From Paulownia fortunei (Eukaryota; Streptophyta; Magnoliopsida; Lamiales; Paulowniaceae), in contig CM033109.1 in NCBI GenBank assembly GCA_019321725.1, positions 22,227,993 to 22,291,992 of the forward strand: a stretch of 64,000 nucleotides of DNA, read 5' to 3'. The notes beneath the pieces are model-generated. The model was not told the origin of the DNA. It saw only the letters and a list, made by a program, of their open reading frames with translations, and searched no databases. How positions within the stretch are numbered: the first letter of the stretch is position 1; the number at the start of each line of letters is the position of its first letter. Positions 1 through 14,008 of the stretch are shown here, piece by piece. The position numbers and the translations under genes are program-made.

Positions 1-2289
1 AATTTGAAATCCTTCCTACCCAAAACCCATATTATTTTCAAAGGATTTGACATTCATTTTTCTTTGCAGCTTTTTATTCGTCTGATAAATTTGGACCAAT
101 TGACACTCACATGCAGATTGGATCTCATTCACGTGCACAGGCGGCGCAAAATTCTTATCATTAGGAAATAATTACATCCTTTGATTTTACATGAAAATCT
201 AACATTAGAATTAATTAATTCTCTGAACAATTATTATTATTATTAATATTTTTCAATAGTCAAAACTCAAAAACCCTTTTAGATTTTGGAAGAAGTCAAC
301 GCAGTCCTTTCCACGTACCCACAGAGTTCGTCAACAGCCAAATGTGCCAAACGCACTCAAATAGCAAACTTCAATCGTGGGGTGGCAAAATGGCAATCCA
401 AACTTGACCTAGAGTTGATAATTTAAAAAGTTAATGTTGTAATATTGTGAAATTAACTATCATCACATTAATTTTTAATTGTCAAGTTCTTCTTACTGTA
501 TATTTTGTTATATACAGTTAAAAATACGAGTATAATTGTTAGTTCTGTCATTTAAAAAAATAAATCGATCACATACTAGGAAGTATTTTTTTTTTATCCT
601 TTTTTAATGAAGGTCATAATATTAAAAAAAATCTAAAAATTTGTATGCAATTAATGAAGATTTTAAGAGGCGAGTGGAATAAATTGACCAACTTAATGCA
701 TGTGATGATTCTGCTCTCGAGTGACTATTATTTGAAGAGTTTATAAAATTTTTAAATATATAAAGAGACCTCTTTTTATATATAAATAGTTGATTTCTTA
801 TTTTTAAAGGTGATAAGATTTTGTATTCACAATTTTAACTTCTACTCTAGAGGAGCTCATAAATTAGAGAGAAATTACGTATCTATATAATAACTTCCAT
901 CTTGAAAGTTATTTGGCATTTTTATAAGATATTCACGATTTCTCTTGTTTTAATTAAATACACAAATTAATTGGTTTTATCTAAAAATATACCCCGTTTC
1001 TAAAGAGTCTTTTCTAAATGAAAATGGATCTTGAGTTATTTTCACTTATTCCTAAATAAATGATACAAAAGTAAATCCAAAATTACATTTTGGGAGGCCT
1101 ACACCTTATAAAAATTGTTTACCTCAAATTATCCCTTGGTCAATAGGTCTCATGCAGCTGGAACCTCCAAAACCTCAATAATCCTTAATTAGATTAATTA
1201 GCTTAAAACATGTTCATCATGTGGTCTAGGAAAAATAGCCTTAATACCATAATTATCAAAATGGGAATTGTTAGCAGCCAGAGATGAGTAAATTGAAAGA
1301 CGGCAAGGAAATGAGGAGCGAAGCGAGACGTACCTACTTAGATATGCTCCTAACTTGCATACTGCTCCTAGCGCAATAAGTAGCCTTAGCGCATAGCGCA
1401 TCCGATAGCCAGCCCGATTCTAAATCAACCCTTTTTGAATGAGATTTTAAAAAGAGTTGCTATCTAAATTTAATCAAAAACAAATTAAAGAAAATGCCTC
1501 CGACTTAGATCTTAAAATAGATCATCAGTTTAAGATTGGGGGATAACCTATGTTTAAAGGATAAATTTGAAGACATTAATTGAGAATTATCTAAGTGGAT
1601 TTATGGATCTTTCAATTATACTTGATATATTTACACTGCACTATATCAAATACAACTCATCTCACTTTAATAGCACACAGCTTATGAAAAAGGTTAATAG
1701 AATTATCCAGAGTGAGCTCAAATTTTTCCTTCTATTATGATTGTCAAATTAAAATTGAATAACACTTGGTCAACACTAAGAATCTGGTATTTAATTGGCT
1801 GGCTGTTTGCAGAAATGTGGAGTAATACCTAAATAGACTTTCTCGAGGCATTTTCACATGGTTTTGGACCCTTCTCTATGAAAATAATTTCAGTGTTACA
1901 TTATTATATATTACCAAGACTTTTGGGCTATTAATTACCAAATTTATTTATTTATTTTTGGCTATTAGCGAGAGTTTCAGGCACAAATGAAGCTCATAAA
2001 AGTCCTTAGAAGATTGATTTTTCTGGTGGGCATGAAGACAAAATTTTCTTTATTTTTATTTCTATTTGTAAATTCTTTGGACCACAAATTTTAATACTTT
2101 CTTAAATATAGTTGGTTCAACTAATCTAAAATTTGGCGAAGGGGTTAATAGTCATTCTGGTTAGAAAATTAATATTTTTAAATAGTTTTACACGGTGTAG
2201 TCATGTTATATAATTTATCTAAACTTCAAATATTTCTTTTGCCTTTTGTTGTTTTGTTAGCTTCGTCACAATCTCGAATTAGCAATTAA

Positions 2290-2720
2290 TGGACTTGATT
2301 AAGTTAAAGGTTACCTTTCTTCTATGCTTAACGCCACATCGACAGTATAAAAATTGTCATTATATATATATATATATTAAAAATAATTTTTTTAATTTCA
2401 TTACAATAATAATTTTTATAAATTTAATAGTTACAATAATTGTATTTAATAGTTACAAATCTAATCGTCACTTTTAACGATCAGTGACAACAAAAATTGC
2501 CACAATAATTTATCACAAAATTTTTATTGTCACTCTATATTTTTCATTTGTTATTGACAACTTAAATATTAGTTATTGTCATTATAGTCTTTACAATGAC
2601 AAAATATTTTTTTATTCATAAAACAAAAATTATTGTTATTTAATATACATTTTTATTTATAAAATAAAAATTATTGTGACTTAATATTGTGTCATTGACA
2701 TTAATATTGTTTTATTTTGT
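2290..2720. repeat. Candidate transposon remnant with repeated TTGTCA/TGACAA words
   Basis: Short words of the type ATTGTCAC, TTGTCATT and their reverse complements (GTGACAA, AATGACAA) recur in both orientations over about 430 bp, in otherwise A/T sequence. Clusters of short subterminal motifs in both orientations occur in the ends of some plant DNA transposons such as CACTA elements. I did not find CACTA termini or a target-site duplication, so the class is a guess. Confidence 0.25.
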
Positions 2721-4129
2721 AGAGTAAGAGGAATAGTTCAAAAAGACAAATACTTACCTCTTACTCTGCCGTAGATTTAAATTTTATTTCAATTTTGGAT
2801 CTTCCTAGGATCATATAATTCCAATTTGGTTTTAGATTCAAAAAATATTTAAAATTAATATTTATTTAACATAACATAAACCAGATTTAATTTTTAATTT
2901 TTTAAAATTAATTAAAGTGAATGAAGCCGGTATGCGAACTTTAAATCTAAATTTTGTTTTTATATCTAAAGTTGACTTGAGGGTGATCTAATAAAACAAA
3001 TAAAGAAAAATAAATAAATAAAGCACTGTAGACATAAGGCTGTAATGGGCCAGCCCTATCAGGAAGCACAAATGATTGTTGGAACTTTGGGCCTACTAAG
3101 AGCAAAAACCCTTTCACCTATCGATCGGGCCACTCATTTCTACTGAACATATCATGCATTTTTCTTAATTTTTAATCAAATTTTTGGAATTGCGACTTTG
3201 ATCCAACCCGTCAGTGTGAATCAAAATCATGTTTGAATTGAGATAATGATGCAAGTTCTTTTTTTCGGAATCAAATAGATTTATAAAATAAAAGTGGTTG
3301 ACAATAAATTCTTTAAAAATAACTAATATTCCAAAAATGTCTGCGAATAAATAATTTTACGAACGAACTTGAAAATAAATATATTTGTGCAAATTATAAA
3401 TTTTGTCACCACTTTGTGGAACACATCTAACAAAGACTTATATTTTGTGCTTTGCTTATAATGACTATTATGATCTTTGTTCGTTTAAATATGAGATAAA
3501 ATCGATACTAAAAAACTTTACGTGCGTGGACCCAAGAGTCGTTGGCTTAAACTCTTCGGCCAAGAACATGCTTCAAATAAGTATATTGAGCTCAAGCTGT
3601 GAACCTAAAACCCATCACAATGTATGATATATATCCAATTAGAGTGGCCATCTTGGGGTACATCCAAAAATGGCTTTGGCCCCCCCCAGCAACTTTACCA
3701 GCAATTTGTACCCCCAACCAAGAATGGGGCTTTTTAAGTCAATGCTATTTAGAAGTACCAAAAGTCAACATGTACCAATGTTTTTTTCTTGTAAAGTTTA
3801 AAAGATGTTCATATCCTAAGAAAGTTTCTTTTTTGACAACATTACTCTCAAGATGTGTTTCCATGTTTTTTTGTTGTCAAAGAAATCCAGGACCATCATG
3901 GGCTTGGTTGGGGGACCTCAAGGAGTGACAAAGGTATTCCACCGTTGACTCGTGGGCTCAAGGCATATTCAGTGGTCTTACAACATTTGATCCATAAAGT
4001 TATGCTATATTTGGTGTTATTTTTATTATTTTGAGAAAATATATTTTAGATAGTGAGATTGAAAAATATTTGAAGAATAAAAATGTATATGGGTTGATTC
4101 CGCCTTCTTTTTATTTATTATTATGTTGT

Positions 4130-4370
4130 CGGGGAATAATGTGTGGATATATAATTATTTGGTCCAACCGAGAATTGATGATCGGTCCAATCCATTTAGG
4201 TGTAAAAATCAAAAATTCAATCGATCCAGCAAAAGACCTGATCAGATAGGTTAAAAATATTTTTTTGATTTTTTTAATTTTAAAAAAATTAAACTTAGTA
4301 TTTAGTTATATGAATGTGATTGTTTGAATTGTGAAGTTTGTTAAATATATTTTTAATAAGGAGACAATTT
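4130..4370 (+). repeat. Dispersed AT-rich repeat, family A, copy 1
   Basis: A stretch beginning with GGTCCAACCGAGAATTGATG, continuing through a TATTTAGTTATAT word and ending near TTTGTTAAATATATTTTTAATA. The same order of words occurs at about 39,525-39,850, 43,940-44,170 and, on the other strand, 46,640-46,990. The better copies begin and end with related GGTCGATT / AATCGATT words, which suggests a small non-autonomous element with imperfect inverted ends. No coding capacity. Confidence 0.4.
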
Positions 4371-5996
4371 GATTTGAAGCTATTTGAGCTAAGCATGGGC
4401 ATAAGGTGGTTGTCTGTTGAGCTTTAGTTTAAGGTCAACCGCAATATATATGATACATACACAATTTTGAATTTTAAAATTTTAAAATATTCTTTTCACA
4501 TAAAATTCATGCAAAGAAATAAATGTTACAATCATAAAATAAATTATGAAAATAAAAATTATATTAATTTGAATTGAAAAGCACGATTTTAATTTCTTTG
4601 TAAGTTTTCAATTATAAAGCAAATTTCTCCGATTACAATTCTCTCCTTTGATCGAAGAAGTAGTAAGTTGCTCACGTTGGATGCTAAAGAACTCGAACAA
4701 ATCAAGAGAAAAGAGACTCAAAGGATTGGAGATCGCATCTTGAAAGTATGTAAAATTTGGAAGAGTTGGAGAGTTATTTGATGCTTGAAATTTTTCTATA
4801 AGTTTGAAGTAGGAAAATCACACTTCACTTAATATCTACAAAATTATCTCTTTAATATGTTATTATTAAAAAAATAATATCAAATTCATATCTCATATCT
4901 CTGAGTTGATCGGATCACACACCACACTTTAGAACACTATGTAGCTCAATTTAAATATAATTTAATTGATTAGAACGTCTTATTCTGACACTTGGCGACA
5001 TTTGATTGCTTGACGACAACGGTCGAAAACAATTTCTGATTTTGGGCTCATAATTGGGCCTGAACTGGGACTTGTTTGACACAAACTTGTAGAAAACTCT
5101 TGTGGGTCAAAGGGTTAAAGAGAGAACAATCACAATTAATTTCCAATAAAATGAAAGATATCTTTGAGACCCAGAAATCATTGGGCCAAATTCTTTTGCA
5201 ACCATTGGATTTTATGGATCCATTGTAACTTAATATGGACTTTACATATTACAAGATAATCAAATAGTTGTTAGTAAATCTAAACTAATAGGAAGGCCTT
5301 TCCAAGAAAAATCCTTTAGGCCAATCGAGGTATTTGTCAAATCTTTTTCTTTGCTCAACATAGGACTTGATTCTTATATTTATCAAGAACTTGCAGGCGC
5401 TGCAAGGCGAGTTTTTTTTAACTCGTTTTGGGTCTATTTTACTTAAAAATTATTGTATAAATAGGATAGGTGATTGGGTATCCATTGAATATTTTTGAAA
5501 GAAAATGCGATGGCAAAACAGGATCCAGTCACATAGTGTGGCGAACCTGTTCCTGTATAAATTTGGTGTCGTTGCATTTATTTTCTTTCATTATTTTTAT
5601 TCGTTGTTGGTAATTTTATACTTGATATTTCTTTCAATGAGCTCCAAGATTAAAATGGCATGGCATAGCTGGAATCTGAGAGGTCGTAATGACATGAATA
5701 CTCCCGGGAGACCAAGGTCTATATTTTAAGTTATAATCTTTGATAATGGATGATTTATTTGGTAACAAACAAACAGGGATCTTGCCTAACTAGTCTTTGT
5801 CCTGTGACAATCCACAAGCTCTCCATTATCCTGTCCTTGAGAAGATCATTACTTGCAAGTTTCCAAACAATGCTTTCAAAGTCCCTTCTGTCTATTCTAT
5901 CTGAATATGGTAAAAAGAATAGTGTCAAATAATGCATATATCATTCAACTTCACATGTATCTTGATGACTTCTTGAACTCTACATGTTCATCAAAG

Positions 5997-8900
5997 TCAT
6001 TCATCGTCGACCGAGGAAAAATCAGGCTCGGCTGGCTTCTGTAGTGACCTCACTGCCCCAGAATCTGAGTCAGTATGCTTGTGGACACCTCTCCTACTTG
6101 CAGCCAATCTTGCTGCATAAACAGCAAATCCTGAACCAGGACCATGCACTTCTTTCTCCAATGCTACTCCATTTGATAATTCGGTTTCTTGCACTTGGCT
6201 CTCTAAGGCCCTAAGCTCGGCCGCACTCTTACGCTTCTTGTACCTCCGCCACGCTGCTTGGATAAAACATGCTGACCACGCTCTCCATTGGTGTGAGTAG
6301 AATCTGAACTTGTGCCTCAGTTGCTTGCTGTGAAGTCTTCGGAACTGTGCTGCCACGAATTTCAGGTCTTCTGCCCTGAGAGCAAAAGCTTCTACTTCGG
6401 AAATGGCTTTCACTGTGCGGGTGGATGATGGAAGGATGACGCTTGGACGAGGGTCGAGGGCCCACGTCAGGAGCTCCTCGCCGCAGAAGTCACCGGGACC
6501 AATGCGGCAAGAATTGAAGAAACCAGTCCTACCGCCATTTGTTGTGTAGGAATCGAGGTTCCCTCGAATTATAAATAGCATTTCGTTCACGGGGTCTCCC
6601 TCTCGCACCAGGCACGTGCCTTGAGTGCATAAAGCAGGTTTGAGCCTCTCGCATATAGCATCCAACATTCTTTCATCCATTTGATCAAAGAGTGGGACCT
6701 GTTGGATATTGTCAAGAGAGATGGCATCATTTGCAATATCCTCAAAGAAACTTATATGTTGATTTTGGTATGTACAAATACCTCAACTGTGAACTTCATT
6801 TTAACATCGAACTTCATATCCAAATGTCTTACGCATTTTGTAAGTTTATTTACAAAAAAGATGCTACTAACTGTTGATCTGCATAAGCAATTATGATATA
6901 GAAGAGGAGCCTTTGTAAGGAAGAAAACATCAACTAGATTCTCAATTTTCAGGTAAAGATGCTGTGTAAGAAGCCATAAGAGTATATACTTTGTTACATG
7001 ATTGGATTTCTTTACATGATTTTATCATTCTATTTCGGCATTGTTGTGAAATCGATTCTATATTCTGGAACTCAGATTTTTCTGTAAAGTATATGGCTAA
7101 GTTATATAACCAGCTAATCAGTTACTGCCCTCAAAGTTTAACTTTTTGGTAAATCAATCAATTGGAACTGTCTGAACTCTTCTAATAAATTAGACTTATT
7201 CTTGCATAATATATATTACTCATCAAAAAGCAAGAAAGAGATTTGAAAGATTTCACGACTAACCCGTCGAACTAGATCATAACAGAGGTGGCGTTTAATG
7301 TCTCGTCGTAGATCTAAAGGAAGTCCTTTGAGCAGAGCTTCCTCATCAACTCCTCTCGTGGCCAACCATTTATATTGATCATACTTCCGCACAGACTGCC
7401 GTAACTCTTGGGGTAGCTGCCTATGATGCATCCACTGTTCAGTATCTGTTCGCCTGATTCTCCATTCTTCTAATCTAACTGTTGTTGATTGAAGGTATGT
7501 CTGCAAATGAATGTGAATCAGCCACGCAAATGAAAAGCTGAAAAATAAAATTGTAGCGAATGTAATTTCCTGTGCAGGAATGGAGGTAGAGGAAAACTTC
7601 TCACCCCATAATTCGGGAAACATATAAGCATATTAAGTAGGGAAAAGCATGGCACTAGCAATTGGGTTGGACTCGGCTCCTTTTTAGTTCATATAAATTG
7701 TCAGCAGCAGAAATGAACAAAGCTTGTGGTCATCTTTTATCTTGTAATCTTGTTTGGCTCATCACATCAAGATAATAAGTAGAAGATCATGTGTAACTAC
7801 TGAACAGCTCATGTCAACTAAAATTTAGTACGAGAAGAAAAGCTTGTTCATATAAAAATTAATCATAGATCAGAACTTGAGAATCTTTATTGTCATGGTC
7901 TTTTGTATCCAACCAAGTTAAAGTAGAGTAAAGCTCAACTCAGAAGTCGGCCCCATTCACACCCTAATATTGAGCCTAATAAGATTTTCATGAATTTGTT
8001 CCTAGGCAAAACCGGGACAGGTAGACATTAAGATCTATCGAAAACTACCAGATGCTAAGAATTAAAAGGCTGTGGGCTGCAGTTGAATTGAACGTATATT
8101 GCAGACTTACTTGCATATTCCCTATGAGCAAGGCAAACAGAACTAGACCCAGAGTTGCAATAATGATGGCAAAGCTTATTTCTCCGACATAGGTGCTAGT
8201 AGCAAGATTTTGCCCCAGAGAACTGCACAATCACAATACTCATTATATTAGAATCATACAGGAAGGTAGATGGGTGACTGTCCTACTATGAAAACATCCC
8301 ACAATCAAATATTGTTGCCTAAAAACCGATATTTCATACAGAAAAATCTGAAGTTTTGCTGATATATAGGATAAGATCGATGATTGTGGTTCCAAATTAT
8401 AAGTAAATTACAGTGGTATGCGCAAGTGTATCCTAATAAATTAAATATTTGAAAATGATGATATGAAAAGCAAACTTCTTATGTTAATCAGCAATTAAAA
8501 AGATGTTCATCTTATCAATAGCAAAAACTTTCCTAGACATATAATCATTAAAATGTTTACATGATCAACATAGTAATATTCTATTACATCCAAGACATAC
8601 TGTCTAGTTTCCGAGAGGTGAATATTACTAAAACTGAATGGTGACCTCGAGAAGCATCATACCTAAGGTTCTTCAATCCCCACCACAGACAGTAGAAGTA
8701 CTTATTGAAAAATTTTGCTGATGTGACCTCGGTAGTTACAGCATCTCCATAAATACCAAAAGGATAAAGGCCATTATCAGGATTGCATTGATTTGTAACA
8801 TTGCTAGACAAGAACCAGGCATTTCTTCCATTGTCTACAATTCTACGGCAATCGAAGTATTTGTACTGACAAGATGGACTCTCAAGAATGCAGGCATGTC

Positions 8901-10289
8901 TCCAGCAAGCTTCTTGCCTCTCGATTGAGAGAAGATACCAAGAAGCCCCTAAAATCTGGATTTTAAACTGATGTTAGGATTTTGAATCAACAGATTTTTT
9001 GTTTATCTCATTCACCTTAAAGTATCAAAAAACTTACATAAATAACTTATGAACTATATTGACATGATATGGCAGTTCACTAAAATTTACGCTAATAAGA
9101 ACCCTTGTGCAGTTAGAAAAGAAGGCAAAATTAATTCAATATATATTATTAGGTACTAATAGAATGCAAATTGGCTTGACATACTAGTTGGGGCTTTTGA
9201 CTAGATAAAATTAAAACTGTTTTGTATGACTAGTTCAAAATAGTTTCCCATCACTTACATGGCTTGCTAACATGTAAAGCATCAAATTATAAGCAGCTCC
9301 AGCCCATGCTGTTTCAGTGACAACACCTGTTGCCTTGACAATTTGCGAGGAAAGTGGATATATAAGAAAAAGTCTTGGAATATACTGAAATATGATAATG
9401 AACCTAAGGACATTTTTTGTGTTTGTCATTGTCGATCCCCTCAGGTTTGGGATAATAGCCCAAATCAATACCTACAATTTGAACAGGTATAAGGCTTTAT
9501 ATAACCATAATCACATAAGAAGGGAATGATACAATGAATTAACTCGACAAACCTGAGGAAGAGGAAGGGCAGCAACGACATCAAGCCAGAAATATTTCCG
9601 GAAATACCTTGAGGCAATTTTTGAAGAGTCTATTACAAGCTCTCCTCTGCCAAACACGCGAGAAGAAGGAGCCACATATGCGGTACGAAACCGAATATAA
9701 ATCTGAATTGTGTAAAAGATATCTGCTATTGATCTTATGATTGTTAGGACAACTTCAAGAGTGAGTCCAATATCTATGCAAACATTTTCCTTTACCACTG
9801 GCAAGTAAAAGAATAGAGGGTCAACAAACAAAGATACTAAACAAGATACTAAGAAAATCTTGTTCCATCTACGAATTGTAGGTCCTCGAGGATCTAATAT
9901 CTTTTTCTTTACTCTTTCATAATCCTCTGAGAAGACTCGGGATAATACTTTAGCTTTCAACGATTTGCCACTATAGTCAGCCAACTTCTCAACCTTCTTG
10001 GAGCTCGACTCTGGTACTCGTGTTCCATCAATTTTATATTTTACTTTAATCACATTCTCGCCATTGGCCATTGGGAACTTTGCAAATTCAACATCATCAT
10101 GAAATCTGCAAGTTGATTAGTAAACTCAAACTTATAACCTGCTTGATTGTAACAATACACATACAAAATAAACAATATATCAAATAGCAAAAAAATTAAG
10201 TGAAGGGCAAAATTTCAAACTTTCGATCAAATACAAAAATGAAAATGGAATAGGACACACCTGACAGATCTTGAATTACTATAAGCCAT
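5997..10289 (-). CDS. CNGC15: Cyclic nucleotide-gated cation channel, CNGC15-like
   Basis: Seven coding exons join in frame to 712 aa: 10289-10261, 10105-9553, 9471-9259, 8955-8663, 8222-8111, 7500-7264 and 6698-5997, all with GT-AG introns. The N-terminus reads MAYSNSRSVRFHDDVEFAKF, the start typical of group III CNGC15 proteins. Then come the shaker-like transmembrane core (about residues 90-390, including VDPLFFYLPVV and FRTAYVAPSSRVFGRGE), the pore helix CLWWGLKNLSSLGQNL with a GQN filter formed across the exon 4/5 junction, a C-linker (WMHHRQLP...YKWLATRG) and a cyclic-nucleotide-binding fold from about 485. The plant phosphate-binding cassette GDFCGEELLTWALDPRPS and an IQ calmodulin-binding motif (IQAAWRRYKKRK, about residue 625) follow. 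Family knowledge: CNGC15 is a Ca2+ channel of the nuclear envelope that works with DMI1/CASTOR-type channels in Medicago nuclear calcium oscillations and with NRT1.1 in nitrate signalling. No frameshift or missing key residue was seen. A different group III paralogue is the main alternative. Confidence 0.9.
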
Positions 10290-11420
10290 GGCACTTGATC
10301 ACAAAAACCTGCCGTTGCTACAAGTAGATATAGTGATCTACCGGGCATCAAACAGTGAGAACTTTGTTAATATAAGGCCCAAAGCAGGCAGAAAATGACT
10401 GATGATGAATTCATAGCCACCAGGAAAAAGAGAACAGCTGTGCTTTGATTCAGAAGATATCATGTGAGAAAATAAAAGCTATCTTCAACTTTGGGCATGG
10501 AGTATCAGACCCTCTATTTCTTTTCTTTTCAGACCAAAAGTCAGGTCAAACATGTGACTAATTCTTTGAACTTCCTATAATTCCTGTCAATTCTTAAACC
10601 CCTTTTACTAGATGTCAAACTTTTCAAATTTCATGCTCAGTTGAACCAGAACCAGTCAAACAATGAACTATTTCTTTGTTCACTGAATGTAGCAGGAGAC
10701 ATGGCACAATTTAGCAGATGAGTATAAGTTAGAAAATTGACAAATTTTTCATAGAAAATTACATTTACATACCAAAGAGTAGGGAACAAAATGAACACTC
10801 AAGAATCAAAGTTGCTCCAGTTATTGCAGTAAACAAATGAAGACAACACAAAAATAGACCCTCATCAGATGAAGATAACTATAAACATGTTTCTTGTCAT
10901 AAATCCGAGAAAACAAGAAAACTAAATAGAGAAAAAGAAAAACTTACAAACATATTGCACAAAAAGTACTCTTTCCAATCCTTCTGATCAGTTGTTCTGT
11001 TTATCGCTCTCTGACTTTGCTTTTCCCTTTAAACTTAAATATTTTCAGAACCCACCAAAAAGAAGAAAACAAAAAAGAGGGGTAAAATCACAAAATAAGA
11101 GAGGATAGATTGTGTGTTAAATTAGGGGGGTTAATTACAATAAGTCTCCATCTCTCCTTGTTCTTGCCACCCCAGAAGTTCATCATTTCTTTTATTTTAT
11201 TTTTCTGAAGAAGACAACAGCATAAATATGGAACAATTAATGAGCAAATTTATACATGAGTGTATGTATATGTGTATGTACATCTATATGTATGTGACTG
11301 TGTGTAGTGTGTGAGAGAGAATAAGATTATCACACATATGTCCAGACTAGAGAAGGTTCAGAATGGGGTGGAAGCAGTGAGGTGTTTTTATTTAATGCCC
11401 AGTTATAGTAAATGTAGTAC
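10290..11420 (-). promoter_or_regulatory. Probable 5' UTR (with intron) and start of promoter of the CNGC15-like gene
   Basis: Reading the minus strand, an acceptor-like GCAACGGCAG lies about 30 nt before the ATG, and a donor-like TTTGTAAGTTT lies near 10,944. This suggests a 5' UTR intron of about 0.6 kb with a leader exon starting near 11.0-11.3 kb. A TG/TA-rich microsatellite (11,257-11,325) lies in or just upstream of that leader. No other coding sequence is seen in this stretch. Exact transcript ends cannot be set from sequence alone. Confidence 0.35.
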
Positions 11421-11481
11421 AAAAACATTTAAGTAAAGATCGGAGTTGACTAAATTGGGCTTCACACCTATGGCATCTTGC

Positions 11482-11487
11482 CACGTG
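11482..11487. promoter_or_regulatory. G-box (CACGTG) upstream of the CNGC15-like gene
   Basis: A palindromic CACGTG core in the context GCCACGTGCAT, about 1.2 kb upstream of the start codon and probably a few hundred bases upstream of transcription start. G-boxes bind bZIP and bHLH factors. A single hexamer may occur by chance. Confidence 0.3.
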
Positions 11488-12157
11488 CATCTTGGTTTTT
11501 AATTTGGAATATTTCCCCGTAAAAGAAGGGCCGTATTTTATACTGCATCAAGACCTTGCTGCACCAGGGCCACTGTAATTAGCACATTAAGATTAATTGA
11601 ATAATATTTTTAATAATTTTAACAAAAAAAGGATATAATTTAAATGCCATTTGAAATATAAAAGGAAAAGTATTCGACTTTAATTTGGTCGATAAAATTA
11701 AACCCCTAATTATTTAGATTAGATTTGTACATACGATTACGTAAATTCAAAGATTACATTTTAATAAAACTTCATGTTTACCCTCTTTTTTCTTGGCAAG
11801 ATAGAAGAGTTACCTAAAAATAAATCTATAAAAAAAGAACAAATATAAAAACTCTTTGTTATGTTTAATTTTTATTTTCTCCAAATATTTTTACATTTCT
11901 ACTTGGTTATGTTTCGTTTTATTTTCTCCAAATATTTTTGCATTTTTGGTTTAAACGTGTTCGTTTTGCTCATTTTCTAATTTTTTTTCCCCAAAAGGCA
12001 ACCCATTTCTACACTATTATTTAAACACATTCCTAAAAAAAAATTAAAAAAAAAATCCTTTTAGAATATTTTAAAAAAATATTTTCACAAAATAAAAATA
12101 AAAGAAAAAACCCAAAATAGCATTTAGTTTTTAGATCGTGAGGTACTTAGAATGTCC

Positions 12158-12225
12158 TTGTCCCAAACAACGTTTGACAAGAATAAGAGGACGAAATACA
12201 TTATAGCACGTATCTCTTGGGACAA
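12158..12225. repeat. Inverted repeat TTGTCCCAA ... TTGGGACAA with nested hairpin
   Basis: TTGTCCCAA at 12,158-12,166 is matched by its reverse complement TTGGGACAA at 12,217-12,225. Inside the left arm, CTTGTC (bulge CC) AAAC faces GTTT GACAAG across a two-base loop, giving a second hairpin. It could be the edge of a MITE or a transcribed hairpin. No family was recognised. Confidence 0.4.
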
Positions 12226-13944
12226 TAGTTTTTCTAGTCATCAGTGGAAAACCAATTGTCAAATTCAATTTCAAAGATAATTAATTATACCACTTTGACC
12301 AATAATGTTGAATATTTATCAACTCTTGTGGATCTTTTTCTAAGTCAATAATTCAATTATGTAGTTATATAAATTCATGTATCTTAGCATTAATTGTTTG
12401 TCAATCAAATAAAAATGTAATATTAGGTTGTCATATATAAAAAAACAATTCTATTTTACATGCTAATGGGATGATTATTTTGTTCAATCCAACTGCTAAT
12501 TCTGATAATTGGATTCTATAAATCTTTTGATGGGACATTTATTAATAATTTTTTTTACCTTTAAATGAACAATGACATATTATCAAATTATTTTACATTG
12601 GATCCCCAATGAAGTAAAGAAGAAAACCAAGATTTAGTGAAAACTTTTTTGGAGAAAAATCATCACACCCATTTGGCCATTTCAATCCTTGATGTCGCTA
12701 ATCAAAGCCCAAGTAACATACAAATAATTAAAAATAATTATATGGTTAAATTTTAAGTCGTAGACTAAGTGTGTCGAACGAATTCATGATAATAAAAAAA
12801 TCACTCCGTCTTTATAATTCAATGATTATTGAATAAATTGAATATATTATCACTTGAACTATCAAAAATTTTGTATTAAATGCATGCAATTTTATGTACT
12901 AAACTAGTACTAGACAGCACAAACTAATTGAAAAATTCCGCAGTTTTTTGGCATCAAAAGAAGCAGTTTTAATTTTTATTATAATTTTGTATAACAAGTC
13001 ACATATATACAAATCAGATATATAAAATTGTTTTTTTAAATATACACTTAAAATAAATTATAATATAAAAAAAATTAAAACATCAAGAAAAGGGGCATCT
13101 AGTTCTTGTAGAAAGAGTTAAAGTTCCATCCATAAGTTCCTGTAGTGTTGGTGGCTTAGGTCATACATAGCGGAAATAGGATCAAAACCAAAAAGTTTGT
13201 TACTCGTTTAAACTCTCTTTTTCAACACGAGTGACGGTGAGTTTTTTTAGGAGAAAGGAAAAATACATGTCACCCTTCCAAACTACTTATATAAAATTTG
13301 ATATTTTAAAGTGGATTGATTTTGAGACCGTAATATATATACACCTAGGATGTCAGTGTTGCTATATATTAAAATTATATCATTATATATATATATATAT
13401 ATTTAACAACTCATAACTCTATTTTTTTATATATATAATTGATGAATCTAATCTATTGTTTACTTCCAAATGTCTATTTTCAAGATTTTTTTCATATTTG
13501 CTGCAAAGGGTTTTAACTTGATAGAAGGTCGACGAGTAACATATATATTGATTTTTGTGTGAGCTTAAGCAAGTTAGTAAAAATTACAAAATTAGTACCA
13601 TTATAATATTAAACTATAAGACATGAAATAAATACAAGAATGAAGGGCCAAAAAAAAAAAAAAAGTGTAAGTGTGTGTGTGTGTATGTCAGCACTTTCCA
13701 AATGCCAGGCTCAAAAAATCTATGTATTGTCTTTGCTTTGAAGTTTGACCAATTGGAGTTTTTCCCATAGGTTGACGGTGGGAACATTTTCGTAATTTCA
13801 ACGTTAGATGGCCGGCAACAAGTAACTGGATTTGATCCGGCAACCATAACTGGACCTTGGGCCCAGTTACAGATGTCTGTATTTAAAACCCTGCACCCTA
13901 ACGGACAACACGGCACAAACACACCGTCAACAATTTTAATGCAG

Positions 13945-13945
<1 letters not shown>

Positions 13946-14008
<63 letters not shown>
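13946..14008. repeat. Compound microsatellite (CT)n(AT)n
   Basis: About 19 CT units pass directly into about 12 TA units. It lies in intergenic DNA and has no coding role. Confidence 0.95.

Larger units (their letters stand above)
1..5996. other. AT-rich intergenic DNA and 3' flank of the CNGC15-like gene
   Basis: No reading frame here resembles a protein family I know; the longest are about 110 codons with no recognisable motif. The sequence is mostly A/T runs. Two stretches look repeat-derived and are listed separately (2,290-2,720 and 4,130-4,370). A more GC-balanced patch around 1,290-1,420 has clustered GCGCA words but no identifiable gene. The last few hundred bases before 5,997 should be the 3' UTR of the minus-strand channel gene. 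No tRNA or rRNA gene is visible. Confidence 0.6.

Noticed and set aside
5997..10289. Shaker-type potassium channel
   Set aside because: No GYGD filter; the GQN pore, plant CNGC phosphate-binding cassette and IQ motif identify a CNGC.
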